This document shows positions 1-8,201 of a stretch of 36,239 nucleotides of DNA, piece by piece. The position numbers and the translations under genes are program-made. Under the pieces are notes generated by a model, which was given only the letters and a program-made list of their open reading frames with translations, had not been told where the DNA came from and did not search any database. The stretch is from Streptomyces fumigatiscleroticus (GTDB lineage Bacteria > Actinomycetota > Actinomycetes > Streptomycetales > Streptomycetaceae). The stretch covers positions 1-36,239 of the forward strand of contig NZ_BMQF01000036.1 in NCBI RefSeq assembly GCF_014647975.1, written 5' to 3'. Positions within the stretch are counted from its first letter, which is position 1; each line of letters starts with the position of its first letter.

Positions 1-18
1 ACATGGTCAAGATTCACA

Positions 19-37
19 TCACCATCTTGACAGGTGA
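19..37. promoter_or_regulatory. Inverted repeat TCACC-N9-GGTGA, copy 1 of 4
   Basis: Five-base arms around a 9-base spacer containing TTGACA. The same arm/spacer design recurs at 967-985, 5135-5153 and 9169-9187, which argues for a protein-binding site. The gene it would control is not in view; it may run leftwards beyond the window edge. The regulator is unknown; a dimeric TetR- or MarR-type repressor would fit the symmetry. Confidence 0.5.
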
Positions 38-128
38 CTTACGGGGAGCGCAAGAGACGTCACTGTTCGAGGTGGTGCTTCTGGTGTGGGGCCGTGACCG
101 GAATCGTACGGTACAACGCGCGGTGCGC

Positions 129-625
129 TCAGGTCAGGACCGGTGGGCGGCTCGCACGGTGGGGGTGGTCGAGTGCGCTCTCCGGCCGGCCCGCGCCGAC
201 CGGATCGAGGTTGTCGGTCGGCTCGTCGAGCACCAGCAGGTGGGGGCCGGTTCGGCGCCGGATGGGACACCGGCCGGCAGGTGGGCGCGGTCGCCGCGGA
301 AGAGGAAGCGGGCGAGCAGATTGGTCCGCTCCGCCGGGCCGCAGGAGGTGTGCGCGGCGAGGTCCTGTGCCGCGGCGCGGTCCAGGTCCGGCAGATCCAG
401 GCGCTGCGACAGGTAGGCGATCCGGCCGTCGTTGCGCTTGATCTCCCCGCTGTCCGCGACGAGATCGCCGGTGATCGGCCGCAGCAGGGTGGTCTTGCCG
501 GCGCCGTTGGGGGTGACCGGGCCGGTGCGGCCGGGCGGCATGGCGGAGGACAGGTCGTCGAAGACCGGGGTGTCGTCGGGCCGGGCGAAGGAGGAATTCG
601 AGCAGACGATGGCGGCGTCGGACGC
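129..625 (-). pseudogene. Decayed ABC-F type ATPase
   Basis: The minus strand carries recognisable pieces of an ABC-F ATPase, a ribosome-associated, often antibiotic-resistance, duplicated ATPase normally over 500 residues long. From about 622 downwards one reads the usual start (VCSNSSFARPDDTPVFDDLS), then a Walker A-like TPNGAGKTTLL, then RIAYLSQRLDLPDLDR and LLARFLFRGDRAHLP. The ABC signature LSGGE is reduced to PSG. The Walker B part LLVLDEPTDNLD lies in a different frame, so at least one frameshift follows a short deletion. The N-terminal part resembles the start of the first ATPase domain and the rest the second, so a large internal deletion probably fused them. It cannot make a working protein. 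Confidence 0.75.
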
Positions 626-1098
626 GGAAGCGACCTTGAAGCAATGGGGGCAGCGGCAGGCCCTCCGCCCTGAGCGGAGGTGGAAGAAGAGAAGGGAGCG
701 GCGGCACGGACCACCTCGGCAGCGCTCCCGAGCGCCGGCCGGTGGCCGTCGGGTCCGGATCTCACCGGGAGACGTCCTCTTCACCCACCAAGTCCGTGAC
801 TCCTCGATGCACGTCCATGTCGCTCGCAGCGCACCAACTCGCGGTCTCCTGCCGGACCGTCGGGGAACGCCACCGCCCGGCATGTCCCTCTTCTGATGTG
901 TGTTGGAACCCTATGTGTGTTGGAGCACCGCACTGTTGACAGCCCGCACATGGCATGCCACCATCGTCACCAGTTGAACAGGTGACGATGTCATGAGGGT
1001 CTTGGCAGTGTTCACACCTGTGGGCTCGCCCGGCCGGTGCCGCCCCCTGCGGCCGCGCATCGCCGGGATCGTCACCACCGCGAAGGAGCACACTGACC
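626..1098. other. Intergenic region upstream of the molybdopterin oxidoreductase
   Basis: No frame here has a convincing start, ribosome binding site or recognisable protein. It contains the second operator-like inverted repeat (962-990) and a short direct repeat of TGTGTGTTGGA at about 896 and 911. It presumably holds the promoter for the gene at 1099. Confidence 0.6.
962..990. promoter_or_regulatory. Perfect 10-bp inverted repeat containing TCACC-N9-GGTGA, copy 2
   Basis: The arms CATCGTCACC and GGTGACGATG are perfectly complementary around a 9-base spacer (AGTTGAACA). The spacer holds a TTGAAC that could serve as a -35 box, so a bound repressor would overlap the promoter. The site is about 110 bp upstream of the molybdopterin oxidoreductase start, with no gene between. 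Confidence 0.6.
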
Positions 1099-1821
1099 AT
1101 GGCAGGACAGCCGAAGCCGAGGCCCGAGGGCACGCCGGTGGGCCGGCGCGCGATGCTGGGCATGCTCGGCGCGGGCGCCGCGGGGCTTGCCGCCGCGCCC
1201 TACCTCCAGCGTGGCTGGGAGAACTTCCTCGGCGCCGCCTCCCAGGTCGACGCGACCGGACTGACCGGTCTGCTGCCCAATCCGGGCGGCTTCCGGTACT
1301 ACAGCGTCGTCGGCTCGGTGCCGCGCAAGAACGAGACCAACTACGCGCTCACGGTAGGCGGGCTGGTGGAGAAGCCGAAGACCTACACACTCGCCGATCT
1401 GCGGGCGATGCCTCAGACCCGGGTCGTCGCGGACGTGCTGTGCACGGACGGCTGGCGCGTGGACGACACACCCTTCGAAGGTGTGAAGCTGGCGGACATC
1501 CTGGACGCCTCCGGGGTGCGCTCCTCCGGCGCGGCGGTCCGATTCACCTGCTTCGACGGCGCCTACACCGAGAGCCTCACCCTGGAGCAGGCCCGCCGCT
1601 CGGACATCCTGGTGGCGCTGAACATGCAGGACAAGCCCATCACCCACGAGCACGGCGGCCCGGTCCGCCTCTACGTGGCGCCCATGTACTTCTACAAGTC
1701 GGCCAAGTGGCTGTCCGGAATCTCGGTCACCGACAAGGTCGTCCCCGGTTTCTGGGAGGAACGCGGTTATGCGATCGACGGCTGGCTCGACGGCGCCGAC
1801 CGGCACAGCGACGCGGCCTGA
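1099..1821 (+). CDS. Tat-exported molybdopterin-dependent oxidoreductase (sulfite oxidase/MsrP-like fold)
   Basis: A 240-residue protein of the oxidoreductase molybdopterin-binding family, which includes sulfite oxidases and YedY/MsrP-type reductases. The N-terminus has a twin-arginine export signal (GRRAMLG at about residues 15-21, then an Ala/Gly-rich hydrophobic stretch), so the enzyme should be folded with its cofactor and exported. Cys115 in DVLCTDGW is in the expected place for the cysteine that binds molybdenum. TPFEGVKLADIL and the later HGGPVRLYVAPMYFYKSAKWLSG-type region, with its conserved KW and P residues, are also typical. The start is backed by GAAGGAG just upstream. The next gene, a cytochrome, overlaps its end, so the pair probably forms a reductase with a membrane electron donor or acceptor. 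The substrate is not visible. Confidence 0.88.
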   Translation: MAGQPKPRPEGTPVGRRAMLGMLGAGAAGLAAAPYLQRGWENFLGAASQVDATGLTGLLPNPGGFRYYSVVGSVPRKNETNYALTVGGLVEKPKTYTLADLRAMPQTRVVADVLCTDGWRVDDTPFEGVKLADILDASGVRSSGAAVRFTCFDGAYTESLTLEQARRSDILVALNMQDKPITHEHGGPVRLYVAPMYFYKSAKWLSGISVTDKVVPGFWEERGYAIDGWLDGADRHSDAA

Positions 1822-2461
1822 CCCCTCCGGCCGGATCCGCCGCTTCAGCACTGCCGAGCGCATGGTCCACCGGGCCACCGGCTATCTGATGCTGGTGTGC
1901 CTGCTCTCCGCCGCCTGCCTCTACTTCGGGCCGCTCGCCCAAGCCGTCGGGCGGCGGCACCTGATGGTCACCGTCCATGAGTGGTCCGGCATCTCGTTGC
2001 CCCTGCCCTTCCTGCTGGGGCTGTTCTCCGCCGACTTCCGCGCGGATCTGCGCCGGCTGAACCGGTTCGCGGTGTACGACCGGCAGTGGCTGCGGGCCGT
2101 GCGCAGGCGCCGGAAGGCGCCGGAGGCGCGCCCGGCCGGCAAGTTCAACGCGGGCCAGAAGATCTACGCGGGCTGGATCGCCGGCGCTGTGCTGGTGATG
2201 ATGTTCACCGGCCTGCTGATGTGGTTCATGGGGCTGTTGCCCTTCATCTCCCGGACCAGCGCGATCTTCGTCCACGACCTGCTGGCCTGGGCGATCACCT
2301 TCGTCGTCCTCGGACACATGCGCAAGGCCTTCGAGGATCCGGAGGCGCGGCTCGGGATGCGCACCGGATACGTCAGCCCGTCCTGGGTCGAGCGGCATCA
2401 CTCCCGGTGGCTGCGGGAGGAACGCGAGGGCAGCGTGGCCGGGAGAACGGACGGGGAGTGA
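1769..2461 (+). CDS. Cytochrome b561-like membrane subunit
   Basis: A 230-residue integral membrane protein with four hydrophobic helices. Histidines suited to bind b-type heme lie in VHRATGYLM near residue 33, in the TVHEWSG segment, and in VHDLLAWAITFVVLGH of the last helix. This is the pattern of the b561/hydrogenase-type cytochrome b family. It overlaps the end of the molybdopterin oxidoreductase by 53 bases. The start at 1769 is favoured because GGAGGAA stands a few bases upstream; the alternative ATG at 1862 would cut into the first helix. The likely role is to carry electrons between the quinone pool and the exported molybdenum enzyme, as YedZ/MsrQ does for MsrP. That pairing is inferred from the overlap. 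Confidence 0.83.
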   Translation: MRSTAGSTAPTGTATRPDPSGRIRRFSTAERMVHRATGYLMLVCLLSAACLYFGPLAQAVGRRHLMVTVHEWSGISLPLPFLLGLFSADFRADLRRLNRFAVYDRQWLRAVRRRRKAPEARPAGKFNAGQKIYAGWIAGAVLVMMFTGLLMWFMGLLPFISRTSAIFVHDLLAWAITFVVLGHMRKAFEDPEARLGMRTGYVSPSWVERHHSRWLREEREGSVAGRTDGE

Positions 2462-2462
2462 G

Positions 2463-4985
2463 ATGTCTCCGGCGAGGGGACCAGGCCGGCCGGGAAGGCT
2501 CATGGACGACCACGACGCCCCGCACGCCAGGAATGCCCGACCCGGCACAGGGGGGAACGAGTCCGCCGGAGCGCTCGATGCGGAGCTGACGGCGGTGCTG
2601 CACCGCGCCGTGGACCAGGCCGCCCGTCACCTGAACGCCGTCGCGGCCGCCGTCTGTCTGCTGACCCCCGACGGCGGCGAACTGCGCGCCGCGATGATCG
2701 GCGGCAGCCCGCCGTCCGTCCTCACACTCCCGGGCCGGATGGCATTGGACTCGCCCTACGCCTCCGCGCGCGCCCTGGCCGGCCACGGTGTGGCGCTCCT
2801 GGCCGAACCGGACCCGCTCGGCGGCGGTCCGGAGCACGGAGCGCCGGCCTACCCCTACACCGTCGCCTCGGTCCCCCTGGAGACCGAAGGGCGCAGCTTC
2901 GGGTCGCTGACCGTGCTGCGCACCGAGAACGCGGGCGGCTACGGCGACGCGGACTGCCGGCGGCTGGCCCGCATCGGCGATCGGCTGGCCGTCCTGCTGG
3001 CCGAACTCCTCGCCCGCGGCGTCACGATCGCGCCCGGGAGCCTGCCCATGCTGGTTCCCGTGCTGGGCAGCGAGCCGCGGGCCGCGGGGCACAGAACGGT
3101 CTGGGGCGCTCCGGGCGTGCCCGGCTCAGCGGGAACGACCTTGCTGTACGCCCTCCAGCGGCTGACCGACATGCTGAACCGGGCGACCACCATGGAGCAC
3201 GTCGTGGAGGCCGCGGAGTTCTGTGTGAGGGTGCCGCTGGGCGCCGGCGCGCTGGCCCTGGCCTCGGCGGCCGAGGGCCGGCTGTGGGTCTCGGGCCACA
3301 GCGGCGATTCCTCGCCCCTGGTGCGCGAACTGCACGGCGCCGCCCTGCACGCGGACACTCCCGCCGCGCGGGCGCTGCGGGAACGGGCACTGTTCGTCTC
3401 CGGCACCGGTTCGGATACCGGCACCGGTTCGGATACCGACTCCGGTTCGGATACCGACTCCGGTTCGGATACCGGCGCCGGTTCGGATACCGACTCCGGT
3501 TCGGATGACCGTACCGGTTCGGATGACCGCACCGGTCTGGATGACGGCGCCGGTTCGGACGAGGGCGCCGGTTCGGACGAGGGCGCCGGCGACCGGAGTC
3601 ACGCCGCCGCCTGTCTGCCGCTCGCCGGGAGCCGACACGTGCTCGACCTGCCGATGGCCGACGCCGCCCCTGTCGTAGGGGTGTGCTGTCTGTCGTTCGA
3701 CGGGCCGCGGACGTTTCCGCCCGAGGAACGGGCCGTGCTGACCATGATGGCCGGGCGGCTGGGCTCGGCGGTGCACCGCATCCAGCTGGGGCGGAGCCGG
3801 CGGTCGCTCGTGGAGAGCGCGCGGAAGCGGCTGCTGCCCGCCGTCCTCGAGGAGACGCCCGGCCTGGTCACCACGGCCCGCTACCGGCCTGCCCGCGCCA
3901 TGGGCGTAACGGGCGGGAACTGGTACGACGTCATCACGATGCCCGACGATCGTGTGGCGCTGGTTGTCGGGGACGTCGAGGGCCACGCGCTGGAAGGCGT
4001 CGCGGCCATGGGCCAGTTGCGGACCGCGGTGGCCGCGTACGCCACCGAGGGGCACGGGCCGGCCGCGCTGCTGGAGCGCACCGACCGCTTGCTCGCCCGG
4101 CTTAGCACGGCATCCCTCGCCACCTGCTGTGTGATGGCCGTCGACACGAGGACCGGGGCGGCCGAGGTGGCGCTGGCCGGGCACCCGGCGCCGCTGGTGC
4201 GGCTGCCCGACGGCACCGTCCACCCGCTGCGGGCGCCGGCCAACGTGCCGCTCGGACCGGGCGAGCGCACTCCCTACCGCTCCCGGGAGCACATGCTCCC
4301 GGCGGGGACCGTGCTCGCCCTCTACTCGAACGGACTGCACGAAGCGGACGACGACGACCTCCGTGCCCGTCTGGAGGCGGCCGGCGCCCGCAGCGTGGGC
4401 ACGGAGCTGGAACCGCTCGCCGACCGGCTGCTGGGGGACGCACCGGGCGGACGCGACGCCGTCCTGCTGCTGGCCCGCTACGAGGGGACGGACGACAGCG
4501 AGGCGCCCCGTACCGCGCGGCTTCACATCCACCGGAGTGACCTGCGGGGGGTCAGGGAGGCCCGCGGTTTCGTGCGCGACCGGCTGTGCGACTGGGGACT
4601 GGCGGATCCGGCGGACCCGGCGGACCCGGCGGACCCGGCGGACCCGGCGGACCCGGCGGATCTGTCGGGCGACCTGATGCTCATCACCTCGGAACTGGTG
4701 ACCAACGCGCTCGTCCACGCGGGCAGCGACGTGGACCTGTGGCTGCGGGTGTACCGAGACCGCGTCCGCCTGGAGGTACGGGACCGCGGCAGCGGTCCGC
4801 CCGTGCCGGACGCCTGCTCGCTCACCGGCGAGGACAGTGCCTGGTCGGAACACGGACGCGGCCTGTTTCTGGTCGACGCGTTCGCGCACAGGTGGGGCAC
4901 GTGCCGGAGCGGCCGGGGCAGCACCGTCTGGCTGGAGATGGATGTGCCGCGACAGCCGGCCGGGCGGCAGGGGACCGTCGATTGA
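2463..4985 (+). CDS. GAF / SpoIIE-type PP2C phosphatase / HATPase regulator
   Basis: An 840-residue cytoplasmic signalling protein. Two GAF-like sensor regions occupy about residues 35-190 and 225-445. A SpoIIE/RsbU-type PP2C phosphatase follows (about 460-650; GGNWYDV near 484, GDVEGHALEGV near 503, GHPAPLVRLPDG). The C-terminus is an RsbW-like histidine-kinase-fold ATPase (about 680-835; SELVTNALVHAG near 743, HGRGLFLVDAFAHRWG near 797). Such proteins combine anti-sigma kinase and anti-anti-sigma phosphatase activities in actinobacterial partner-switching. Two low-complexity linkers sit at domain borders: a Gly-Ser-Asp repeat splitting the second GAF region, and an Ala-Asp-Pro repeat between phosphatase and ATPase. 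The start is one base after the previous stop, preceded by GGGGAG; an ATG at 2502 is possible. Confidence 0.88.
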   Translation: MSPARGPGRPGRLMDDHDAPHARNARPGTGGNESAGALDAELTAVLHRAVDQAARHLNAVAAAVCLLTPDGGELRAAMIGGSPPSVLTLPGRMALDSPYASARALAGHGVALLAEPDPLGGGPEHGAPAYPYTVASVPLETEGRSFGSLTVLRTENAGGYGDADCRRLARIGDRLAVLLAELLARGVTIAPGSLPMLVPVLGSEPRAAGHRTVWGAPGVPGSAGTTLLYALQRLTDMLNRATTMEHVVEAAEFCVRVPLGAGALALASAAEGRLWVSGHSGDSSPLVRELHGAALHADTPAARALRERALFVSGTGSDTGTGSDTDSGSDTDSGSDTGAGSDTDSGSDDRTGSDDRTGLDDGAGSDEGAGSDEGAGDRSHAAACLPLAGSRHVLDLPMADAAPVVGVCCLSFDGPRTFPPEERAVLTMMAGRLGSAVHRIQLGRSRRSLVESARKRLLPAVLEETPGLVTTARYRPARAMGVTGGNWYDVITMPDDRVALVVGDVEGHALEGVAAMGQLRTAVAAYATEGHGPAALLERTDRLLARLSTASLATCCVMAVDTRTGAAEVALAGHPAPLVRLPDGTVHPLRAPANVPLGPGERTPYRSREHMLPAGTVLALYSNGLHEADDDDLRARLEAAGARSVGTELEPLADRLLGDAPGGRDAVLLLARYEGTDDSEAPRTARLHIHRSDLRGVREARGFVRDRLCDWGLADPADPADPADPADPADPADLSGDLMLITSELVTNALVHAGSDVDLWLRVYRDRVRLEVRDRGSGPPVPDACSLTGEDSAWSEHGRGLFLVDAFAHRWGTCRSGRGSTVWLEMDVPRQPAGRQGTVD
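3402..3590 (+). repeat. Degenerate 18-bp coding tandem repeat (Gly-Ser-Asp linker)
   Basis: About ten units built on GGTTCGGATACCGACTCC, encoding variants of GSDTDSGSDTGAGSDT. It sits in frame inside the phosphatase/ATPase gene at 2463, within the second GAF region. Units are 18 bases, so gain or loss keeps the frame and only changes linker length. Confidence 0.85.
4602..4664 (+). repeat. Perfect 9-bp coding tandem repeat (Ala-Asp-Pro linker)
   Basis: Seven units of GCGGACCCG; the first and last differ slightly. They encode (ADP)n between the phosphatase and ATPase domains of the regulator at 2463. The near-identity suggests recent slippage expansion. Confidence 0.85.
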
Positions 4986-5334
4986 CCTAACACGTCCTTC
5001 CCCGGGCTGCGGCCGAACGCCCGGCACACGGACCGTCATGTGACTGTCGCCGATGTGTGCGGTGCACGGCCAGATTGGAAGCACACCGAGAGGCCGGCCC
5101 GCCCGGTCCCCCGAATTCCGCTCACCCACTTTCGTCACCTGCTTAACCGGTGATAAGGTCTGGATCAGTCTTCGGCGGTCCGGAGTTGTCCCGGATCACA
5201 ACCCAGAGGTCATGGAGCCATACGCGCGGACGCCGTCCGCGGTGCGCCCGTCGACCTGCCCGCTGTTCTGCTCAGGTGCTGTGCACACGTGTCGCCGCGG
5301 CAAGGCGTACACCTACTTCTTGAATGGGAAACCC
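4986..5334. other. Intergenic region upstream of the tannase-family gene
   Basis: No supportable gene. A weak hairpin (CCGGGC at 5002 pairing with GCCCGG at 5019) may end the upstream transcript. The third operator-like repeat lies at 5135-5153. The tannase frame stays open upstream to 5053, but its signal peptide begins at 5335, so this stretch is most likely leader. Confidence 0.55.
5135..5153. promoter_or_regulatory. Inverted repeat TCACC-N9-GGTGA, copy 3
   Basis: Five-base arms with spacer TGCTTAACC. The following TAAGGT (5154-5159) could be a -10 box. It is about 180 bp upstream of the tannase-family gene and matches copies 1, 2 and 4. Confidence 0.5.
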
Positions 5335-6960
5335 ATGAGACGACTTCTGACTGTCCTCGCGGCCGGCGTGCCGCTGACTGCGGCGGTGTACCTGCCGACC
5401 GCGTCGGCGGACTCCCAGACGACCGCCGCCACCCCGCTCACCTGCCGGTCGGTGCCCGTGAAGGCCCCCGCCGGGACCAGGGTGGAGAGCGTGACCGCGG
5501 TCCGCCACGCGGCGGGCACCGTGGACGTGCCCCCGGTCACGCCGCAGCCCGGTCAGCAGATCACCGGTGTACCTGCGTTCTGCGACGTGACGGTGACACT
5601 GACCCACCCCGGCGAGGGCGACCACGCCGAAGTGCGTGTCTGGCTTCCCCTCGACAACTGGAACGGGCGCCTCCAGACGGTCGGCGGCAGCGCCTTCGCC
5701 GCCGGCGACTACGGCGCCGACCGGGCCGCCGCGGTCAAGAACGGCTACGCCGCCGCGACCACCGACGCCGGCGTCGGCACCTACATCGACACCGGCTGGG
5801 CCCTGAACGACAAGGGCCAGGTCGACAAGACGCTGCTGAAGAACTTCGCCAGCCGCTCCGAGCACGAGGCCGCGGTCGTCGCCAAGAACGTCATCGGCGG
5901 CTTCTACGACAGGCCCGCCTCCTACGCGTACTTCAACGGCTGCTCGACCGGCGGACGCCAGGGCTACATGGAGGCCCAGCGCTACCCCGACGACTACGAC
6001 GGCATCCTCGCCAACGCGCCCGCCATCAACTGGGACGAGTTCGAGGTCGCCACCCTGTGGCCGCAGGTCGTCATGAACAACGAGAAGACCTACCCGACCG
6101 ACTGCGAGCTCAAGGCCTTCACCGACGCCGCCATCAAGGCCTGTGACCCGCTCGACGGCGTCAAGGACGGCCTGGTCGACGACGCCTCCCGCTGTGACGT
6201 CGATCCGCGCCGGCTGATCGGCACCAAGGTCGTGTGCAACGGCGAGGAACTGACCATCACGGCGGCCGACGCGGCCGTGGTCCGCAAGATCTGGGACGGT
6301 CCGCGCACCACGTCGGGCGAGAAGCTGTGGTCCGGCGTCCCGATCGGGGCCAACCTGTCGGGCCTGGCCAACACCTCACCCGACGCGAACGGCGTCGTCA
6401 AGGGCGCTCCCTTCCCCGTGCCCGCGGCCTGGGTCGCGACGTGGCTGAAGAAGGACCCGTCCTTCGATGTCTCGACCATCACCTACAGCCAGTTCACGCA
6501 GCTGTTCAAGCAGTCCCAGGCCGAGTACGACAAGGTCATCGGCACCGACGACCCCGACCTGTCCGCCTTCCGCGAGTCCGGCGGCAAGCTCCTGACCTGG
6601 CATGGCACGGTGGACCAGTACATCCCCGCCGAGGGCACCGTGCAGTACCGCAAGCAGGTGGAGCGGGAGATGGGCGGCGCCAAGCGGGTCGACGACTTCT
6701 ACCGTCTCTTCCTCGCTCCGGGCACGGCTCACTGCGGGCTCAGCAACGGCACCGGCGGCTCGACCGACGCCCTCGGCGCCCTGAGGACCTGGGTCGAGCA
6801 CGGCAAGGCACCCAAGACCCTGCCCGCCACCCTGGTCAACGCCGACGGCCAGCAGGTCGAACGCAACCTGTGCGACTACCTCCAGGTGTCCCGCTACAAG
6901 GGCCACGGCGACCCGGCCGCCGCCTCCAGCTTCCGGTGCGTCTCCCCGTCCCGGCACTGA
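5335..6960 (+). CDS. Secreted tannase/feruloyl esterase family hydrolase
   Basis: A 541-residue exported alpha/beta-hydrolase of the tannase and feruloyl esterase family, which cleaves ester bonds of plant phenolics. The start at 5335 gives a classic Sec signal (MRRLLTVLAAGVPLTAA...ASADS); longer in-frame starts would bury it. The catalytic triad is readable: Ser204 in CSTGGRQGYMEAQRYP, Asp427 in WHGTVDQYIP, His466 in GTAHCGLSNGTG. Cys203 and Cys467 flank the Ser and His, giving the CS-D-HC arrangement known in this family, where a disulfide links the two catalytic elements. The gene after it starts 45 bp downstream and may be co-transcribed. An operator-like repeat lies in its leader. The exact substrate cannot be told. 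Confidence 0.9.
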   Translation: MRRLLTVLAAGVPLTAAVYLPTASADSQTTAATPLTCRSVPVKAPAGTRVESVTAVRHAAGTVDVPPVTPQPGQQITGVPAFCDVTVTLTHPGEGDHAEVRVWLPLDNWNGRLQTVGGSAFAAGDYGADRAAAVKNGYAAATTDAGVGTYIDTGWALNDKGQVDKTLLKNFASRSEHEAAVVAKNVIGGFYDRPASYAYFNGCSTGGRQGYMEAQRYPDDYDGILANAPAINWDEFEVATLWPQVVMNNEKTYPTDCELKAFTDAAIKACDPLDGVKDGLVDDASRCDVDPRRLIGTKVVCNGEELTITAADAAVVRKIWDGPRTTSGEKLWSGVPIGANLSGLANTSPDANGVVKGAPFPVPAAWVATWLKKDPSFDVSTITYSQFTQLFKQSQAEYDKVIGTDDPDLSAFRESGGKLLTWHGTVDQYIPAEGTVQYRKQVEREMGGAKRVDDFYRLFLAPGTAHCGLSNGTGGSTDALGALRTWVEHGKAPKTLPATLVNADGQQVERNLCDYLQVSRYKGHGDPAAASSFRCVSPSRH

Positions 6961-7005
6961 CCGGGCAGCCGACGACATCTCGACCCGAGAAAGGCCGCAA
7001 CCATC

Positions 7006-7593
7006 ATGAGCACGCAGACAGCGACGCCGGTCCGTCCGGCGGCGGACGAACGCTCCTCCCTGCTGAGGCTGTACCTGGGCCGTGGCGTCCTCGCCGTGGC
7101 GTGGGCCCTGGCGTTCGCCGGAGCCCATGAGGACATCGACGCCGTGGCGGTCACGCTGCTGGTCGTCTACCCGCTGATCGACGCGGTGTCCTCGCTGATC
7201 GACTACCGCGCCACGCCCGATGGTACGGAGCGCGGGGTCACCGCGTTCAACGGAGTGCTCAGCACGCTGGCCGCCGTCGCGGTCGGTATCGCCGGCGCGG
7301 GCGGCGAGGGAGCGGTGCTCCATGCGTTCGGCGCCTGGGCCGTCGTCTCCGGTGCCGCCCAGGTGATCGTCGGGCTGCGGCGGCGCGGTCCCGAGCTGGG
7401 CAAGCAGTGGCCGACCCTGATCTCGGGCGGGCTGTCGTTCCTCGTCGGCATCTTCTACAACATCCAGGCCGCGGGCGACAATCCCTCGCTCGACGTGCTG
7501 TCGGTGTACGCCACCGGCGGCGGGGTGTGGTTCATCCTCCAGGCGCTGCTGCTGGGCTGGAAGTCCCGGCAGCTGCGCGCCCGGACCGTCTGA
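7006..7593 (+). CDS. Multi-pass membrane protein, DUF308/HdeD-like
   Basis: A 195-residue protein with about six hydrophobic helices and short polar loops, resembling DUF308/HdeD-type small membrane proteins common in Streptomyces. Examples of the segments are GRGVLAVAWALAFAG, VTLLVVYPLIDAVSSLI and LISGGLSFLVGIFY. No catalytic motif is visible and the function is unknown. GAAAGG lies about 12 bases before the start. It follows the tannase-family gene after 45 bp and is closed by a strong hairpin at 7618-7649, so the two genes probably form one transcript. Confidence 0.75.
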   Translation: MSTQTATPVRPAADERSSLLRLYLGRGVLAVAWALAFAGAHEDIDAVAVTLLVVYPLIDAVSSLIDYRATPDGTERGVTAFNGVLSTLAAVAVGIAGAGGEGAVLHAFGAWAVVSGAAQVIVGLRRRGPELGKQWPTLISGGLSFLVGIFYNIQAAGDNPSLDVLSVYATGGGVWFILQALLLGWKSRQLRARTV

Positions 7594-7617
7594 CCGCCGG
7601 ACCCCTTGGCGGTGCCT

Positions 7618-7649
7618 TCCCGGCCCGCGCCTCATGGCGCGGGCCGGGA
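7618..7649 (+). terminator. Hairpin terminator after the DUF308-like gene
   Basis: Perfect 14-bp GC-rich stem with a TCAT loop, 24 bases after the stop at 7593. There is no U-tract, as is usual in Streptomyces. Confidence 0.75.
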
Positions 7650-8148
7650 CTTCCGTATGCCGGTGATGCCGCAGTCGATCCACTCCGACGAGTCCACCGG
7701 GACGGCGAGTTCCCGTGCATGGAGGCGGGAAGGCGGGAAGGCGGGAAGGCGGAACACGGGACAACATGGGCGCAGGGCGATCGTCGTCTCCGGCCGGGGG
7801 AGCGGGGCGCCCAGGCAGTGGTGGATGCCGGGCCCGAAGGCAGTGCCGGGCGGCTGGGCGAGCGACGGCACCCACGGGGCGACCTGCTCTCCGCCCACCT
7901 CTCCGCCCACCTCTCCGCCGCTCGTCGCCGTCCCCGACGAACAGGACGGCCGGCTGTCCGAGGAGGGACTCAACCTGCTGGGCAACGCCACGCCGACCCT
8001 TGACGGACGCCGGGTATGACGCCGCTCGACGCGGGACGCTTGACGCGGTGCGGCGGTGCGGTGGTGCGGTGGTGCGGCGGCACCTGGCCGCCGCCTTCAC
8101 CGCATACCGCACACCGCACACCGCACCGCCGTGAACGGGCTGACGGAC
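7650..8148. other. Region with no intact gene between two terminators
   Basis: It contains the cytochrome P450 remnant (7692-7841) and two small tandem repeats: GCGGGAAG units around 7725-7753 and CCACCTCTCCGCC units around 7893-7920. Open frames on either strand lack ribosome binding sites and recognisable sequence. Confidence 0.6.
7692..7841 (-). pseudogene. Cytochrome P450 remnant (heme-binding region)
   Basis: The minus strand at 7841-7770 encodes AFGPGIHHCLGAPLPRPETT followed by IALR. This is nearly identical to the heme-ligand loop of Streptomyces P450s (FGxGxHxCLGAxLARxE), with the axial Cys at about 7814. A short stretch down to 7692 (HARELAVPVD) resembles the usual C-terminal end. 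The N-terminal three quarters of a P450 (about 400 residues) are missing, and repeat-rich DNA lies where they should be. One A-to-P change is seen in the helix after the Cys. It is a broken gene. Confidence 0.75.
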
Positions 8149-8193
8149 ACGCCAACAGGGGCACGCGCGCGGTGCGCGTGCCCCTGTTGGCGT
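8149..8193 (-). terminator. Strong hairpin terminator after the YccA-like gene
   Basis: Perfect 20-bp arms (8149-8168 and 8174-8193) with a 5-base loop, 8 bases beyond the stop of the minus-strand gene at 8202. By symmetry it would also stop rightward transcripts. Confidence 0.85.
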
Positions 8194-8201
8194 CGGGATG
8201 C